Under the pieces are notes generated by a model. The model was not told the origin of the DNA. It worked only from the letters and a program-made list of their open reading frames with translations, and ran no database searches. Positions 24,080-35,010 of a stretch of 64,000 nt of DNA are shown here, piece by piece. The stretch covers positions 175,630,552 through 175,694,551 of the forward strand of contig CM076191.1 in NCBI GenBank assembly GCA_038277395.1, in the 5' to 3' direction. The DNA comes from Dryocosmus kuriphilus. Lineage: Eukaryota; Arthropoda; Insecta; Hymenoptera; Cynipidae. Each line of letters begins with the position of its first letter. The first letter of the stretch is position 1. The translations under genes and the position numbers were made by a program.

Positions 24080-27000
24080 TCGAGATTCTTTGGATCTGGT
24101 CACAAGATGCAGGAATTTTTTTATTTAAAACAAAATCTTTTTTTAAACATTACAATCTGGTTCAATCATGATCGAATTTCTTATGAAAGACTAATGTTAT
24201 ACAAATTATATAAGATTTGGTGAAACTGCACTGAGTTTTTAAATGTTCAATGCTATTCAGTTATTTTTTACAATTTTGCAACTTTTTTTTGTTCAAATTG
24301 ATTTTATATTGTTTGTAATATTTTGATTCGACGGGCAATTATGTAACTTTCTCACATCTCACTCTTTGTTTCTCAAATATTTTGAAATTCGCATGGCAAA
24401 TAATTTTATTTTAAATGACACCGATGGCGAGAATTTGATAAAAGTGACACGAGAGAAATAGAATATGAAAAGTGTGAAGTAAGATGTGAAGTTTAAAAAG
24501 TTATATAATTGACCTGATCTCTCAATAATTATTTTTCCAAAATTGAAATGAAAAGTCTCGCATATACTGAGTCGAATTGCGCATTAAGGCTCTTAACTTC
24601 CAAAGTGACTTTCACACTTTAGCAGTTTTCTATTAATATTAACTCATGATTTCGAGCATTTGAGGTTTGTTTTCGATTTTTTCAGAGTTTTCATTGTTTC
24701 ACGTGGAGGTTTTGTGGCAAGATAGAACCGCAGGCATCACTTATGATCTTGGGAAAGTTTCTCTCGAGTGTCGACAGTCCACCGTACCAATTAAATTTAA
24801 ATGAAAAGCAACATCTGTCCATGAACCTTAGTTTATTTTCATTTTTACAAAATTCAAAACGACTCTCCGCGATTACAAAATTGAATGTGTCAGTTGAGTA
24901 TAATTGGACATTTTCTGATCAGTCTATCAGATCTCGAGGTTCTAATATGGCCTACAGGTGGAAAGTACCTTCTGATGAAAGTCACACGATAATTTTATGT
25001 ATATATCTTTAAACTGTAAAATGTAAAAGAAATTTTACAATTCAGAAAAAAGCGGAATCACGTCAGAATATAATTTAGCGTGAAGCATCGGAGTTGCGTA
25101 CGTGTGGTGCTCACAATTCACATTGTTCGTGGGAGTTCAAAATTTGAGGCAATTGAGTTTCTCCAATTTTACCTTCAATCAAATGTACTTAATGACTTAT
25201 GTAATTTCGAGAATCGGTGTTAATTTTGTCAAAAGACTTCACCTCAAGAATGTCTCACATCTCGCATTTCATATGTTTTTAAATGATTCTTTTTCTTATG
25301 AGTAAAAAAGTTTGATTGCAGATTTAAGATGTACTTAAATTTTAACGTTGATGCAACAACTCATAAACGTTACAATTAGATTCTTAGAATATTATTAGCA
25401 CTCATTATTCTCTACCATTATTATTTTCATTTATTATTTACAGTTATTGCTTACAATTATTTAGTTTCCTGCAAAATAATGGGTATGAAAGATAGAAAAT
25501 GATTGTAATTTTAAATTCATTGAGATCTAAGACTATACCTTATTAATTAGCATACCATTTTTATTGTTGCCCATTATGAAGTTGTCCGTTTATGGAAAAG
25601 GAAAAAAATATTCAGATATATGTTTCATGAAATTATGGTTCTGCTGACCATAAAGAAATATTAGAGATAGCTTTATGGAAGTACTAATATACTTGTCTAA
25701 TTTCTACACAATCATTATCTACTGTCACAATTTCTAATTTTAGAGCAATGTTATACCGAAAGAAAGATTAATAGATATGAGAATAAAATTTTGAACGCAG
25801 TGATTTTATATGGTTCCTTCACTCAAGGTACAGTCCATCAAGTGAGAGCCTCTCTTATTAGTGAAAGGGATCGAAAATTATACTGTTTCTTATATGTAGG
25901 GTGTGAATAATCGGAGAATTCGATCTCTTTTCTCCGGCAATAGGTATAATTTTTTCCTTTTTTAAAAACAATCTTGCGTCACATATTTTCAGAGCAGAAT
26001 ACGAGGAAGAATGTAATTGGCGGAATTTTTTTTCGGTATTGAAAGCAAAGGTACTCGGTTATTTTATTTTCTATTATTAACAATATCTCATCTATTTTAT
26101 GAATAACATTAAATTTGTTTGTAAAATTTATTAACTTAAGATAGGTTAATTAACTTTATTTTGGATGCCAATTAAGACACTTTACACCATACTTTGGACA
26201 TGAAGTGAAAGCATGTATTATAAAAGGACAAACTTAAGTGAGCCAGCATTCGTAAATCTTTATGAATATGAATTAATCACAGGACCGACGAATTGGGGAA
26301 AAAGTGGCCCAGGAATAAACCGAGTAAAGGTTTATTAAGTAACTTATTTTACATCTTATTTCCTCATTAAGTAAATTATATTTTAATATTTTTTAATTAA
26401 AAAATGAAGTTTATAAACAGAAGGAAATATACATATTTAGCAGGGAAAGCAGTTTTTGACTAATGGCATAAGATGAGGTGCGAGGCTTACATAATGCATA
26501 ATTTTATTTTATCGACCATTTATTGAAAAAGAGTTATGAACTTCGTGACTGTTCAAAATTTATTGCAGGCTGAATCGGTTATGTTGTTTGAATAATTATA
26601 ATATAACTTCTAAGCCACAATTTGAATCTTTGACTAAGAACAATATTGCAGAATAATTTAAAGGTTTTTAACAAATTGTTTTCTGAGGTACAAAAATCTT
26701 TAACGAAACAGAAAGTTATTGATTATACTTCTCTCTTGAAGATCCCATAATGTATATTCACAAATCTATTCACAAATTGTCATGGTAATAATACTTGACA
26801 TTGTGGCTCTCATTACACTCATCAATTTCAGAATAGCTTCTTTCAATTGAAATGCAAATTGAAACTATTTGTAGCGAAAGTCGAGTAAGTCATTTTGATG
26901 CTTAAGCAATTAATCTGACATCCCAGTTCTCATTATGCTTGAAACATCAGAATTGCATAAACCTGTTTGGAGCAGTTTAGAATATTTATCTTCATGTGGG

Positions 27001-29609
27001 TGTCGAAATATAAGCTTGAGAAATTTTTAGTTTAAAATGAATTTTTAATTATTAAAATTTTGATGAAGAGTACAAGGAACTCTGTCACAGAAAAAAAATA
27101 GGTAATTTATAGTAATCGAAGGTGAAAAGGTGAAAGGTTTCGGATAAACAAATATTTGCAACCTGATTATGCGGAATTCGAGGCTAGACGCTATATCTGC
27201 AACGTGTTGACTTAATTTATGTTCATGCAATTTTAATCGGACGAATTTAATTAATATTTATTTCACAAATGTATTTTAAGGTATGTAATTTGCCTACACT
27301 TAAAAAATTGATAAGACTCAGTTTGTTTTTTTAACAACAGGTTTTTAATATGCAAGAGAAAGGTGCGATAAAAACGAATTTTTCCGCAAATATTGAGGCC
27401 AAAAAAGTACTTTCTCATTAGATAAGAATAAGCTGAATATTTTGAATCAAGGTTACATCTAGTTCAACCTAATTAAATAAAAAGAAAATCAAATAAAAGT
27501 GCGGTAGTGAAATATCTTTAATGTTGCACAGCAGACATATTTTTTAAAACTAATCACCTGAAATTGGATGAATTTACAGCAATTATATAGTGCCATGAGA
27601 AACTACTTTATGGAGAGTGCAAGTCATCACTAATGACATAATCAATGACGCAATTTTTTTGTTATTAAAGGGCGAAGTTGTACTATTATCTCCGAAATGT
27701 AAAGAGTGCCTGACTTTTTCGTGAATAAATTGGCACCGGTGGTTCAAGGTGATTTAAAATGATGGTGAAGATCCAATTCATTCGGGCTTATCGAAAAGCG
27801 AGTGTAACGTATAAAAATATTCGGGTCAAATGGAGGTCCCTTTCTACGCTCTCTTGTGGGTCCTCTCTCTGCTTGCTCTCACTAAAACTTTTGGTTTCCT
27901 AAGAGGAAGAGAGAGCGCACATTTTCAGGACACTCCTAAGAAAATAATAATAAATTTAAGAATATTCCATTCTTATAGTCAATTACAATAATGTTTGAAG
28001 GATCCTCGAAGCTATAATTTTTGTTTGCCTGGAATCAAAAATGAATACATTTTGATTTATAGGATATAGTTGTGACAAGTTCAATGTACTTTTGTCAGGT
28101 TTTAATTCTATGATCAGGGGAGAGAAACGTGAGGCTAGATTATGACATTATTGTTGGCCTTGCAAGAGAGTTTACGGTCCTTAACCCTTCAACGATCTGT
28201 AGCACGCGTGTCTTATAAATTTAGTGAAAGGAGGTAAAGATTTATTACTCTATATCATGCTTTTTCACTTGATGATATCGAGGCAAAATTAATTTTTTTT
28301 CAAGTGGATATAAGACAATTATTGTGATAAAAATTGTAATATTTGTTTAAAGCAAAATTTAAGGCTTGTAAGGATGATTTTTCCTGCGGGAAAATGATAA
28401 CCCTGAGGATCTTTTATTTGGATCAAACTATGAGAGAACGTTCAGGCTGATTGCAAAATAGCGAAGTAACGTGGTCACCTTTTTTTGTTATTTTCCCTCT
28501 TTGGAAGTAGGAGAAACAACTTTATTTATGGTATTAATTAAAAAGGTGCCAATTTTCCATTATTTGTGAAATTAAATGGTTGCATATTAAATTTTAGAAT
28601 AAGGAACATATCTGCTTTATTTATGCATTAGTTTTTGTTCTACATGTTCGATTCGTAAAATATTTCTATTATATTTGTTGTGTATTCATACTTTTATGTC
28701 ATTATAAATTATTATATGAATATTCTTTTTTTATGTTTGGAAATTTGTTTACGCTCTTTAAAAAGAATTGAAAAAAGTAATATCAGTTTATTAGTTAGTT
28801 TTTTATTCGGGTTAACAAATCGTTATTGGAAACTGGAAAGTCGTTTGACCAAACTGACAGTCATAAGAAAGTTGATCTACGATCAAACTAGATAGAAAAA
28901 AGAACTGGACATATGTGACATACAGTGGCCTACCACCTTCTAGATTTAGGCTTATCTCTTGAGTCTTTTGAGATCTATATTTGTAATTCTGAATAGAAAG
29001 TGTTGTAAACTAAGGATTTTTGTAGGTACTGTAAAGTTATTATAATAAAAGTAAAGCTTGATAAGAACTTTATTGAAGCAAGAAATAAAGGAATCATTGT
29101 GATCTCTAGTGACTCAGCATTTTTTCTTGTAGTTGACCATTAATTCTTTTTCTTTTCTTTATTGCTCATTCTAGACAAATTTAATATCTAAATTAATTAT
29201 AGTGTTATTTTCGTTGACATTATCTTAACAGCTTGTAGACTCATAAGATAAGCATGTCGCATTTTTTTTGACCATGAAGATAGTGAAACTTTTTATGTTT
29301 ATTGTGAGAAATTTTGAACTTACTCAATTTAGACGTTAATTATGTAAAAAGATATCATAAAAAGTGTGCTTTTATAATCCTAATAGGAAGCAAGGGAAAG
29401 AGAAAGTATCTCTAAAATCCTAAAAAAATAGAATCAAATGATCAAAAATTATTGTATGGGTATCAGAATATTTTTAAACATAATATTGGGAGCATAATAT
29501 TGGAAAATTTAAGATTATTATTCTAAGTATGAAACGAAAAAGTCTCTCATTAGAATCATAGAACCGATACTTTGCAATATTTCTAATCAATTAATTACTA
29601 GTTCTCTGC
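24080..29609. other. Long AT-rich stretch, no gene seen
   Basis: No convincing exon, RNA or element ends. Just after the SINE, CGAGATTCTTTGGATCTGG (24081) resembles CGAGATTTTTTCGATCTAG (23641) before it, an older local duplication. A short CT/GAGA-rich patch occurs at 27840-27925. Confidence 0.45.
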
Positions 29610-29610
29610 C

Positions 29611-29729
29611 GTATTAAAGAAAACCTCACGTAAGTGAGATTTTCCTTTAGGTCGCCTTTACCATTGCCAGGTATAAGAAACTAAACCATAATCACAATGA
29701 CACTTATGTAAGGTTTTCTTTATAGTGCG
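29611..29729. mobile_element. ~120-bp MITE with ~25-bp inverted ends
   Basis: Left TATTAAAGAAAACCTCACG then TAAGTG (29612-29636); right CACTTA then TGTAAGGTTTTCTTTATA (29701-29724). The ends are inverted matches with two mismatches and one indel over 25 bp. The interior is ~64 bp and non-coding. Possibly TA-flanked; the outer limit is uncertain by a few bases. Confidence 0.65.
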
Positions 29730-30055
29730 ACAGCTACTGCAGTCATGAAAACATCAATATTCATCAATTTTATCTCTCTTATAAATATTTTCTTTTTTTC
29801 TTTTTAATCAAACTGAAGATAATTTTGAAAGCTTGATAATAATGACTATCATTAGCATATTCCTATTCTAATATAATCAAAGATAAATTACTTCACATGT
29901 TCTTAATTGAAAACATGAAAAATTAAAGTTTAAATTAAACAATAATGTTCAATTTGAAGACTAAGTACAATTATTTTAAATATTACTGAATTTGAAAATA
30001 TTTTGGAGGGGTCAATTTTTCAAGAATATTTATTAAGAAAGAAAAGTTTAATAGA

Positions 30056-30905
30056 ATGTAAGATAAAATACAAAATTTTGAAATTGAAAATGCTTGGGGT
30101 CCAATTTTTTTCTTTTTACCTAAGAAAATATTAAGAACTAAACTTATTGGGGATGAAAAAGAACATCTTTTATGTTGAATGAGTTTTTCGATACAACCGA
30201 CCGTTCTCGAGCAAAATAAAAATATATTGATGAAAAACATGAAATTTTTCATTAAAAAATTTTTAAACATGCATGTATTTTTAATCTTGATTATTAGCAA
30301 ACTTCTTCGGAATACGAAACACCTTTTTTGACCTCTGAAAAGTGAGAATAATCAGTTTTTGATCATTATTTTAAATTTTCAAAAGTTAATTTATTTTTTC
30401 AATAACTTGTAAACAGCGATTTTCTTTAAATGCCCTGCTAAACCCATAAATAACCAGCAGAGCTAAAATCTGAAAAAATAAATTGATTTTAGATACGCTG
30501 GTCATTTTATGGGTTTGCAGGTCGAAAAAGCTGTTTCATATTTTGAAAAGGTTTGAAAGTATTCAAGATTTAAAATAGATGCCCATTTAAGAAATTAAAA
30601 ATTTCACCTTTTTTATCATTTTATTTTGCTTGAGAACGGTTGGATGGATCGTAAAACTCTTTGAACATAAAAGATGTAATTTTTAATTCCCAATAAGTCT
30701 AGTCTCTAATAATTTTTCGATACGGCTGATATTTGTAGAGTAAATACAAACAAAAAGGCTTTTTTGGGTTTTTCGACATATTTTGGCTAGGCAGAGCAAA
30801 CATTTTTTGATAATAATGAAACTTCACACTTTTCTTTCTTAGGCAAAAGGGGGAAAAAATAGGAGCGCAAGAATTTCCATTTTCAAAAATTTGTATTTTA
30901 CACTA
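30056..30905. mobile_element. ~850-bp fold-back element with ~420-bp arms
   Basis: Inverted similarity is centred near 30478. Inner pair: AACCCATAAATAACCAGC (30441-30458) versus GCTGGTCATTTTATGGGTT (30497-30515). Middle pair: ACATCTTTTATGTTGAA with CCGTTCTCGAGCAAAATAAA (~30163-30220) versus TTTATTTTGCTTGAGAACGG and TTGAACATAAAAGATGTAA (~30621-30680). Outer pair: AAAATACAAAATTTTGAAA (~30064) versus TTTCAAAAATTTGTATTTTA (~30882-30901). The right arm has ~130 bp extra. Ends and target duplication are not resolved. Non-coding. Confidence 0.75.
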
Positions 30906-32380
30906 CGTTTAATGTTTAATTCTATTTTAGTGAATACAAATATGAAACATTAAAGAATGGAACTATTTGTTTTTAATTAAAATGTAAATGTTGAGGTGAA
31001 AACTAATAGTGAAAGTTTCAATATTTTTCAGAAAAACTAATTGAAGGTATTTTAAATTAGTACAAAAAATTTTAGTCTTCAGTTAAGTTTTTTTTTAAAT
31101 TTGAGATTGCATTTTTGCACTTGAGGGTATGATTTTCCAAGTGTGTAAGTCGTAAGATGTAGATTATAATTTATGTTGTGAACTTGATTGAGCAGCTTCT
31201 ATCATAAGCATGTGTGATACAAATAGGTCTCTATCTGAAGCAATAGAATTACGGTTAAAATGAAACATAATCACCTAGTTAAAGTTTGAAGGGCAATGGG
31301 GAAAAAATAGAAAGTGCTTCTTATATACAAAAAGAATAAATCACAGCTAATAGAAACCATTTCAGAAACACTAGAAATACATTATAACCTACAATTTGTT
31401 AAATTAGAAACCAAATGTTTAAAATATCAAATCAGAATAAATCATAAATTATTCTTCAAATTCGAAACGAAAAATGCTTATTAAGAATTACACTATACGA
31501 AGAGATAAATTCTCATAATTGTAATTACATAAACTATACATAATGACTTCGGAAACAAAATACATTTCGGGAAAGTAAATTGGTATAAAGTTCGGAAGTG
31601 TAGAAACTTATTTTCTTAAAATGATCAAATTATGAAGAGAAAAGGCATAATTTGAACATTCTTTAAATAAGAAGGAAAAAATTGTTCTTAGATATCATTA
31701 AAAATATAATTTTCTGGATTCAAATTTGCACCCTAATCTTTATTACAATATTTTTAATAACAAAAATATCTGTAACTAAAAGATCAAATCCTAACTATCT
31801 GAGGTTGTTAATCAGAGGAATATATTTACAGTTCAAATTATTATAATAATCAAGTTGAACGTGAAAGTTCGAAGATATTAGAAATACTATATCAAATTAT
31901 AAAATAATAAAATATTATAAAATGGTATCAAATATATATCGAATTAGAAATAACAAAATTATTTAAGATTTAATGTGATACATGTATGACCGTGCAACTG
32001 AATAACATGCTTCTTAAATGTAAAATATTTCTCTCTAAAATCAGAAATCCCTAGCATATTGAATTTCATTTTCCCTTCATATAGCGTATAATCAACTTTT
32101 TCTATCATAAAACTCATATTAATTTTCACTCTCCTGTGATTCGTAATATCTACTATTACAATTTTAACGACATATCTGTCTCTATATCTGAATGAATGTT
32201 ATGTCTGTATTAAAATATGATTATGAAGCTAAAGAGGGCACATATTAGCTGGAGGGTAAAGATTAAAGACCTTCGGAAGGTTCTAGTAGTGAAGGTAAGG
32301 GTGCAGGTACAAATTTGACTGGAGATATCGTAAGAAGGAGAGATTTGCAATAGTTCGGTCGCATCTCATAGGTGATGGGT
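30906..32380. other. Upstream intergenic region of the Tweedle gene
   Basis: AT-rich with no exon or element recognised. The last ~150 bp (from ~32230) becomes GC-richer as the promoter is approached. I could not place hormone-receptor binding sites with confidence. Confidence 0.45.
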
Positions 32381-32408
32381 CGACTGGAGTGGGATCCGAG
32401 CTGGCCCG

Positions 32409-32446
32409 TATAAAAGGGGGCCTCAAGATATCCACAGAGCATCAGT
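32409..32446 (+). promoter_or_regulatory. Core promoter: TATA box and TCAGT initiator
   Basis: TATAAAAG at 32409-32416 and the arthropod initiator TCAGT at 32442-32446, with the predicted start at the A (32444), 35 bp from the first T of the TATA box. This leaves a ~29-nt 5' UTR before ATG 32473. Strong TATA-Inr spacing fits stage-specific, high-output cuticle genes. Confidence 0.85.
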
Positions 32447-32472
32447 CCTCAAATCCAGGAACAGCAGCAACC

Positions 32473-34724
32473 ATGAGGGCATTCGTGGTGAGTAGCATCC
32501 TTCCTCCTTTCCCTTGTTTTTCTCGCACGTCTTTTTTCACTTATCATTTTCTCCTCACGAGTGCCTCGACCTCGCTCTTCAGTTCCTCTCATTAACCAAT
32601 CACATAATCCCCTCTCAAGTTCCTTCTCGAATCTTCGTATCCGGAACACGAATCGCAAAAAGAGACGAAGGAAAGGATTGAAAACCCGAAGAAGAAAGAT
32701 ACTCGTGACCGAGACTCGTGTTTTTTCCTCTTGATTGTGCTAATCCATTTCCCGTTCGTGAAAACCGGTTTCGGATCGGTCAATGTGTGTCCAGTGTTTG
32801 GTGTTACTGGAATTTGTTATTAGTTTTTTTTTTTTTTAAACTCATTTTGGAAAATGGCAAAAGGTTGAAAGTAAAATGAAAGATTGTAAAATTATAATTT
32901 AGAATTAATGCCGGTGATAAATGTGATTTGAAAGTACAGTCGATTTCAATTGTATAGGTGATATACGTGACGCGTGACAGCCAATATACAAAAAGTCGGG
33001 TTTACACAACTTTCTTTCTTTCTACGATTGAAGAAATTTTCTCTGGTCGATTTAAATCATAAAAAGGGAGATTGATAGAAAATGTGAAAATTTGTGTTGG
33101 ATAATTGATACTAGGAATTATAAGTGTTCAATTCTCGGTGACGAGTTCAATACGAAATCGAATTTTCCGGATTCCAGTCATTCGGGACTTAATTGGTATT
33201 TGGCATCTTCCGGATCGGTTCAAGTTTTCTAAGTTGTTGAGTAGACTTTCATTAGATAATTTGCCTTTTCAAAATACTAATTTGCAAGATTTTCAAACGG
33301 AATTTTTAGAGTTTGGGGCTCTCTTTCCAAATTACTTCCCTATTCGCACATCTAAAATTGCTTTTCACTCCTTGTCAGAAAACAAAATTCCTCTTCTAAT
33401 TTTTTCAATGTAGTGAAATGAGTTTCCAATTACTGAGATTATTAAACAAATCATTAATTCTTGTTCTCTATCAGAAAATAAAAGTCCCCTTTAATTTGTT
33501 ACTCTCCCAACAAAAGAGGTTTCAATTCTAATCTTTCCTCAATTCTTCATCCAACTCTATCTAAAATCTATCATCCTCGCACCTCTGATCAAACAATTAA
33601 ATACCGTTTTAAATCTCTCAAAATGATCACTACGATATTCCTCATCAAAAAATTAAATTTCTCATCTATTTTTCCAGATCTTAGCGCTCGCCACCGTGGC
33701 GATGGCGCGCCCAGAAGCACCAGGCGGGTACTCCTACTCTCAGCCCCAGCAGCCGAGTGGAAGTTACGGAGCACCCGGAGGTGGAAGTGGCGGCGGATTC
33801 AGCGGAAGTTTAGGAAGTCTTGGAGGTCTAGGAGGTCTTGGAGGAAGTCTTGGCGGCCTCGGAGGTGGCTTCAGTGGTGGTCATGGAGGATTTGGAGGCG
33901 GAAGTGGTCTTGGAGGTGGTTTCGGAGGCGGAAGCTTCGGCGGTAGCAGTGGTGGTAGCTCCTTTGGAGGCGGCCATGGAGGAGGTGGTAGCTCCTTTGG
34001 AGGCGGCCATGGAGGAGGTGGTGGGTCTTTCGGTGGTGGATCCTTCGGAGGTGGCTCTCTGATCCAGAAACACATCTACGTCCATGTTCCTCCCCCGGAG
34101 GCACCTGAAGAGAGGCCATCCAGACCCATCCAGGCCCCAGCACCTGCCCAGAAACACTACAAAATCATCTTCATCAAGGCACCCACTCCACCAACCCCAA
34201 CTGCTCCGATCATCCCTGCCTTCCCACAACAAGACGAACAGAAGACCCTCATCTACGTTCTCGTCAAGAAACCCGAAGAGGCCCCAGAAATCAGCTTGCC
34301 AACCATCGCACCCACCCAGCCCAGCAAACCCGAAGTTTACTTCATCAAGTACAAGACCCAGGTAAGATAACGCATTTATGAATAAACTTCAAAGTTCATT
34401 AGCTCTTTCTGAAAAGAAATGGTTCAAATTTCATCTATTATTTACTATACTAGGTATTTAAATAAATTTTTGAATTTGCAGAAGGAATCCGGCGGTGGAC
34501 TCGGAGGAATCAGTGGTGGATCCGGTATCAGTGGAGGACATGGAGGAATCGGTGGTGGATCTGGCATTGGTGGTGGATCTGGCATTGGTGGCGGTTCTGG
34601 CATTGGAAGTGTTCTCGGTGACAGTGGACACGGAAGCAGCGGAATCGGTGGAGGAATCGGCGCATCGGGACCAAGTGGACCCAGTGGAAGCTACGGACCC
34701 CCCGGTGGATCCGGTCCCTACTAG
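32473..34724 (+). CDS. Tweedle-family (DUF243) cuticular protein, glycine-rich, three coding exons
   Basis: A secreted structural protein of the exoskeleton; Tweedle proteins are cuticle components, with chitin binding reported for some members. Exons: 32473-32487 (five codons), 33678-34361 and 34482-34724; introns begin GT and end AG, both phase 0. The spliced product is 313 residues. The signal peptide is MRAFV from exon 1 joined to ILALATVAMA, with cleavage probable before RPEAP. Residues ~18-125 are Gly/Ser-rich (GGSSFGGGHGG repeats). The DUF243 blocks follow: KHIYVHVPPP, KHYKIIFIKAP, KTLIYVLVKKPEE and KPEVYFIKYKTQ (~residues 130-233). Exon 3 adds an 80-residue Gly/Ser tail with GSGIGG repeats ending GGSGPY. 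The tiny first exon splitting the signal peptide is typical of arthropod cuticle genes. Family assignment is firm; the orthologue number within the family is not determinable here. Confidence 0.94.
32488..33677 (+). other. Intron 1 of the Tweedle gene
   Basis: GTGAGT donor at 32488 and TTTTTCCAG acceptor ending 33677; 1,190 bp, phase 0. The acceptor has a good pyrimidine tract. The 102-codon open frame at 33105-33413 lies wholly in the intron and has no sign of being a gene. Confidence 0.88.
33951..34016 (+). repeat. Perfect 33-bp tandem duplication inside the Gly-rich domain
   Basis: 33951-33983 and 33984-34016 are identical and encode GGSSFGGGHGG twice; a degenerate third unit follows from 34017. 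Exact identity at the DNA level points to recent slippage or unequal exchange in the coding minisatellite. Confidence 0.9.
34362..34481 (+). other. Intron 2 of the Tweedle gene, with in-frame stop and AATAAA
   Basis: GTAAGA donor at 34362 and TTTGCAG acceptor ending 34481; 120 bp, phase 0. Read-through of the donor adds Val-Arg and hits TAA at 34368-34370. AATAAA follows at 34381-34386, so retention or intronic polyadenylation would give a protein ending just after the DUF243 region without the Gly-rich tail. Confidence 0.85.
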
Positions 34725-34988
34725 TCAATTACTCGCCCTCCTTCCTTCTCCGTTCATTGTCACAATCACCCCACGCACACGAACGCACACACACGCACAA
34801 GCACACGTACATGTGACGCGAGAATTTGTAAAATAATGACGATCCGAAAAGATCTACGTCCTACTACTTTTATACGACTGTATTATAGTATGAGCGAACG
34901 CACGTCGATGCTGATGATAATGTTGACGATGCCAATGCTGTTGACGAGGAGTTTTTTATATATATTTTTTGCAAGAAAACGGTGGCGA

Positions 34989-34994
34989 AATAAA
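34989..34994 (+). terminator. Polyadenylation signal of the Tweedle gene
   Basis: AATAAA 265 bp after the stop codon, followed by T-rich and TGT-containing sequence. The 3' UTR between contains a CA/GCACAC-rich patch (34770-34812). Confidence 0.75.
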
Positions 34995-35010
34995 GCTTTT
35001 TTATGTATTT

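Noticed and set aside
33105..33413. 102-codon open frame
   Set aside because: Lies entirely within Tweedle intron 1; composition not protein-like and no family match.
33828..34232. Overlapping frames antisense to, or out of phase with, the Tweedle exon
   Set aside because: Low-complexity shadows of the Gly-rich coding sequence.
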